DNA from: VAZQ01 sp036406655
GTDB lineage: Bacteria > Pseudomonadota > Alphaproteobacteria > Rhizobiales > Xanthobacteraceae
Direction of reading: 5' to 3'
Length of the DNA stretch: 64,000 nucleotides
Assembly (NCBI GenBank): GCA_036406655.1
Contig: DASXAP010000204.1
Location: 1 to 64,000, forward strand
Shown one piece after another: positions 62,190 through 64,000 of the stretch. Below the pieces are notes generated by a model. That model had not been told where the DNA came from and ran no database searches. It saw nothing but the letters and a program-made list of their open reading frames with translations. Each line of letters opens with the position of its first letter. Position 1 is the stretch's first letter. The position numbers and the translations under genes are program-made.

Positions 62190-63155
62190 ATGAAGCAGGC
62201 AAGAGCCCTCGGCGCGCTGGCGATCCTGGCCGCTCTCACCGGCGCGGCGCTGGCGCAGGACTATCCGAGCCGCCCGATCAAGCTCGTGCACGGTTTTCCG
62301 CCCGGCGGCAACGTCGACATCATCGCTCGCCTCCTGGGGAACGAGATGTCGAGGGGCCTCGGCCAGTCGATCGTGGTCGAGGCGAAGCCGGGCGTCGCCG
62401 GTAGCCTCGCTGCGGAAGCCGTGGCGCACAGCGAACCCGACGGCTACACCCTGCTGGTCCTTCCTAGCGCGCATCCTGCGCACGCGGCGCTGTCGCGCAA
62501 CCTGAAATACAGGGTCGTCGACGATTTCGAGTGGATCTCGGTGGCGAGCTTCTATCCGTTCCTCATCTGCGTGCGCCAGGACTCCCGTTTCCAGACGCTC
62601 AGGCAGCTGATCGAGGAGGCGCGCACCAATCCCGGCGGCCTCAGTTACGGCTCGGCAGGTTTCGGCTCGATCCTGCACACGACTGTCGAGCTCATCGCCC
62701 ACCGGAGCGGGAGCCGGTTCAGGCATATCCCCTATCGCGGGGAGGCGCCGGCGATCACCGCCCTGCTGCAGGGCGACATCGACTTCATCGCCGCGACCTC
62801 GGGGCCGATCAATCCGCGCGTGCGCTCGGGCGAGTTCCGCGCGCTCGCGGTCACCGCCAGAACCCGCTGGCGCGAGCTGCCCGAGGTGCCGACGGTCGAG
62901 GAGGAGGGAATCCCCGGTTTCGAGGTGATCTCCTGGACCGGGCTCGCAGGCCCGGCGCGACTGCCTGCTGCGATCATCGACAAGCTCAACGCCGAGCTGC
63001 GCCGCGCGATCGCCGTTTCGGAGGTGAAGGCGACGCTCGAGAGCATGGGCGGCGATCCGCGCCCGACCACGCCGGGCGAGATGCGCGCGCTGGTGGCGAG
63101 CCAGTTCGCGACCTGGACCAGGCTCGTCAAGGAGGCGAACATTCCGGTGGAGTAG
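62190..63155 (+). CDS. Bug/TctC-type tripartite tricarboxylate receptor
   Basis: A 321-residue periplasmic receptor from ATG 62190, 10 bases after GGAG; ATG 62181 is too close to that site. Signal: ALGALAILAALTGAALAQD. Mature domain: YPSRPIKLVHGFPPGGNVDI, GQSIVVEAKPGVAGSLAAE, EPDGYTLLVLPSAHPAHAAL (as EPDGYTLLVL) and IPYRGEAPAITALLQGDIDF. Third orphan Bug receptor in this window. Ligand unknown. Confidence 0.88.
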   Translation: MKQARALGALAILAALTGAALAQDYPSRPIKLVHGFPPGGNVDIIARLLGNEMSRGLGQSIVVEAKPGVAGSLAAEAVAHSEPDGYTLLVLPSAHPAHAALSRNLKYRVVDDFEWISVASFYPFLICVRQDSRFQTLRQLIEEARTNPGGLSYGSAGFGSILHTTVELIAHRSGSRFRHIPYRGEAPAITALLQGDIDFIAATSGPINPRVRSGEFRALAVTARTRWRELPEVPTVEEEGIPGFEVISWTGLAGPARLPAAIIDKLNAELRRAIAVSEVKATLESMGGDPRPTTPGEMRALVASQFATWTRLVKEANIPVE

Positions 63156-63340
63156 CTGACCGGAAGTGGGCGCCCGGCGAAGAGCCGAGGCCGCTGTCGC
63201 TGCATTTGCCGGCGCCGCCTGCTTTGGCGGCGAGGGTTCGTGGCATCGAGTCGGCGATCTGACTTTGCGGCACTGCGGCCTGTGGATTTCTCATCGGCGT
63301 GGTAATAACCAATATCCCCGCCTGGCTGGTCTCCGCTTCC

Positions 63341-64000
63341 ATGCTGTTTCCGCGCGTCTCCGACATCGGCTTGTTCGAGCACCTCCGCCGCTTGCGCAGG
63401 CACAATCGCGCCGAGGCATATGCCGTCGCGCTCCTCGCCGTGGCGATCGCGACCTTGCTGCGCTATGCGCTCGAGGAGCAGGTCTCGGAGGCGGTGCCTT
63501 TCACCAGCTATTTTCTCGCCATCGTGGTCGGAACCTTCATCGGCGGATTCTGGCCCGGCATCGTGGCGACCCTCGTCTCCGCCGCCGTGTCGTGGTACCT
63601 GTTCCTGCCGCCGGAATTCACCTTCGCGCTCACCAAGCGGGAGGCAGCGTCGCTGCTGGTGTTCATAGGCAACGCCGGCGTCATCGTTGTTCTCATCTCG
63701 CTCCTTCACCGCGCCATCGACGGCATCGTCGCCCAGGACCAGCATCGGCAATTCCTGATACGCGAGCTGCATCACCGGTCGCAAAACCTGTTCTCGGTCA
63801 TCCTCGCAATTGCCTCGCGCAGCCTGCTCGACGGACAGAGCGTCTGCGAGGCCAAGGAGGTGCTCACCAGCCGCCTGGCGGCGCTGGCCCGCGCGCATGC
63901 GATGCTGTCGAGCGGCGGATGGGCGGGAGCCCCGCTCAATGAGATCCTGGCGCAGGAGCTGACCGCTTTCGCGAAGCAGGTCAGCGTCAGGGGATGCGAC
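63341..64000 (+). CDS. Sensor histidine kinase, DUF4118 membrane domain plus HWE/HisKA_2-type core (truncated by window)
   Basis: A frame open to the window edge from ATG 63341 (GTG 63299 is also in frame). It starts MLFPRVSDIGLFEHL, followed by a membrane sensor domain of DUF4118 type with about four helices (AYAVALLAVAIATLLRYALE, FTSYFLAIVVGTFIGGFWPG, VATLVSAAVSWYLFLPPEF, AASLLVFIGNAGVIVVLISL). The dimerisation/phosphoacceptor segment is FLIRELHHRSQNLFSVILAI with His of ELHHR, then VLTSRLAALARAHAMLSS, as in HWE/HisKA_2-type kinases. The catalytic ATPase domain lies beyond the window. Signal unknown. Confidence 0.85.
   Translation, partial: MLFPRVSDIGLFEHLRRLRRHNRAEAYAVALLAVAIATLLRYALEEQVSEAVPFTSYFLAIVVGTFIGGFWPGIVATLVSAAVSWYLFLPPEFTFALTKREAASLLVFIGNAGVIVVLISLLHRAIDGIVAQDQHRQFLIRELHHRSQNLFSVILAIASRSLLDGQSVCEAKEVLTSRLAALARAHAMLSSGGWAGAPLNEILAQELTAFAKQVSVRGCD

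Noticed and set aside
1..64000. CRISPR array, prophage or transposase
   Set aside because: No regularly spaced direct repeats, phage structural genes or transposase motifs were seen on either strand.

Overview
The window is high-GC, densely packed DNA from a bacterium, most likely an alphaproteobacterium of the Hyphomicrobiales (Bradyrhizobium/Nitrobacteraceae or Xanthobacteraceae-like). This is inferred from the codon usage, three orphan Bug/TctC-type periplasmic receptors, three taurine/NMT1-type ABC receptors, an HWE/HisKA_2-type kinase and interspersed palindromes of rhizobial style. I saw no rRNA, tRNA, CRISPR array, transposase, phage gene or replication origin, so it looks like a chromosomal segment. 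All calls come from reading the translated sequence; no database search was possible.

Region by region: 1-578 holds the decayed N-terminus of an alpha/beta hydrolase-type gene. 579-9347 holds an O-methyltransferase-like protein, the Mg2+ P-type ATPase mgtA, a glutathione transferase, an orphan ABC receptor, a Uma2-family protein, a flavin monooxygenase and a Bug receptor. 9566-18946 holds housekeeping and envelope genes: a cyclic-nucleotide-binding membrane protein, two tandem glycine-zipper secreted peptides, a lytic transglycosylase, tam-ettA, a 2-hydroxyacid dehydrogenase, a proline-rich L,D-transpeptidase and a pcaC-like gene. 18950-27458 holds a likely catabolic unit: a taurine-type ABC transporter, an M24-fold hydrolase that has lost most metal ligands, an Ldh-family dehydrogenase, a MetE-like protein and a CMD protein. 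A toxin-antitoxin module sits between the permease and receptor genes of the transporter. 27503-29617 encodes the two halves of a CoA ligase head to head.

29754-43028 is a Wzx/Wzy-type exopolysaccharide locus. It encodes a priming glycosyl-phosphate transferase, a small membrane protein, a Wzz-like protein, an ExoF/Wza-like export protein, WecG-type and GT4 glycosyltransferases, a FAD-dependent oxidoreductase, a FemAB/GNAT-type acyltransferase, a Wzy-like polymerase, a secreted GH5 glycosidase and a Wzx-like flippase. 43056-47789 holds another Bug receptor, a complete receptor-permease-ATPase ABC transporter and an SDR dehydrogenase. 47938-53951 is the histidine-utilisation cluster hutU-hutH-hutI with divergent hutF, the formiminoglutamate deiminase branch.

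54135-55918 holds a DUF697 membrane protein, a phosphopantetheinyl transferase and a PsiF-repeat protein. 56198-60388 is an amino-sugar and cell-wall recycling unit: murQ faces a translationally coupled operon of sugar kinase, SIS-domain deaminase/isomerase and nagA. Together these could take MurNAc-6-P and GlcNAc to fructose-6-P. Two exact 10-bp direct repeats 50 bp apart lie in the divergent promoter. The window ends with an M15-like peptidase, a third Bug receptor and a sensor kinase cut off by the window edge.

The strongest candidates for something new are the catabolic unit with the metal-ligand-depleted M24 protein and the inserted toxin-antitoxin pair, the composition of the exopolysaccharide locus, and the putative operator pair in the murQ/nag intergenic region.
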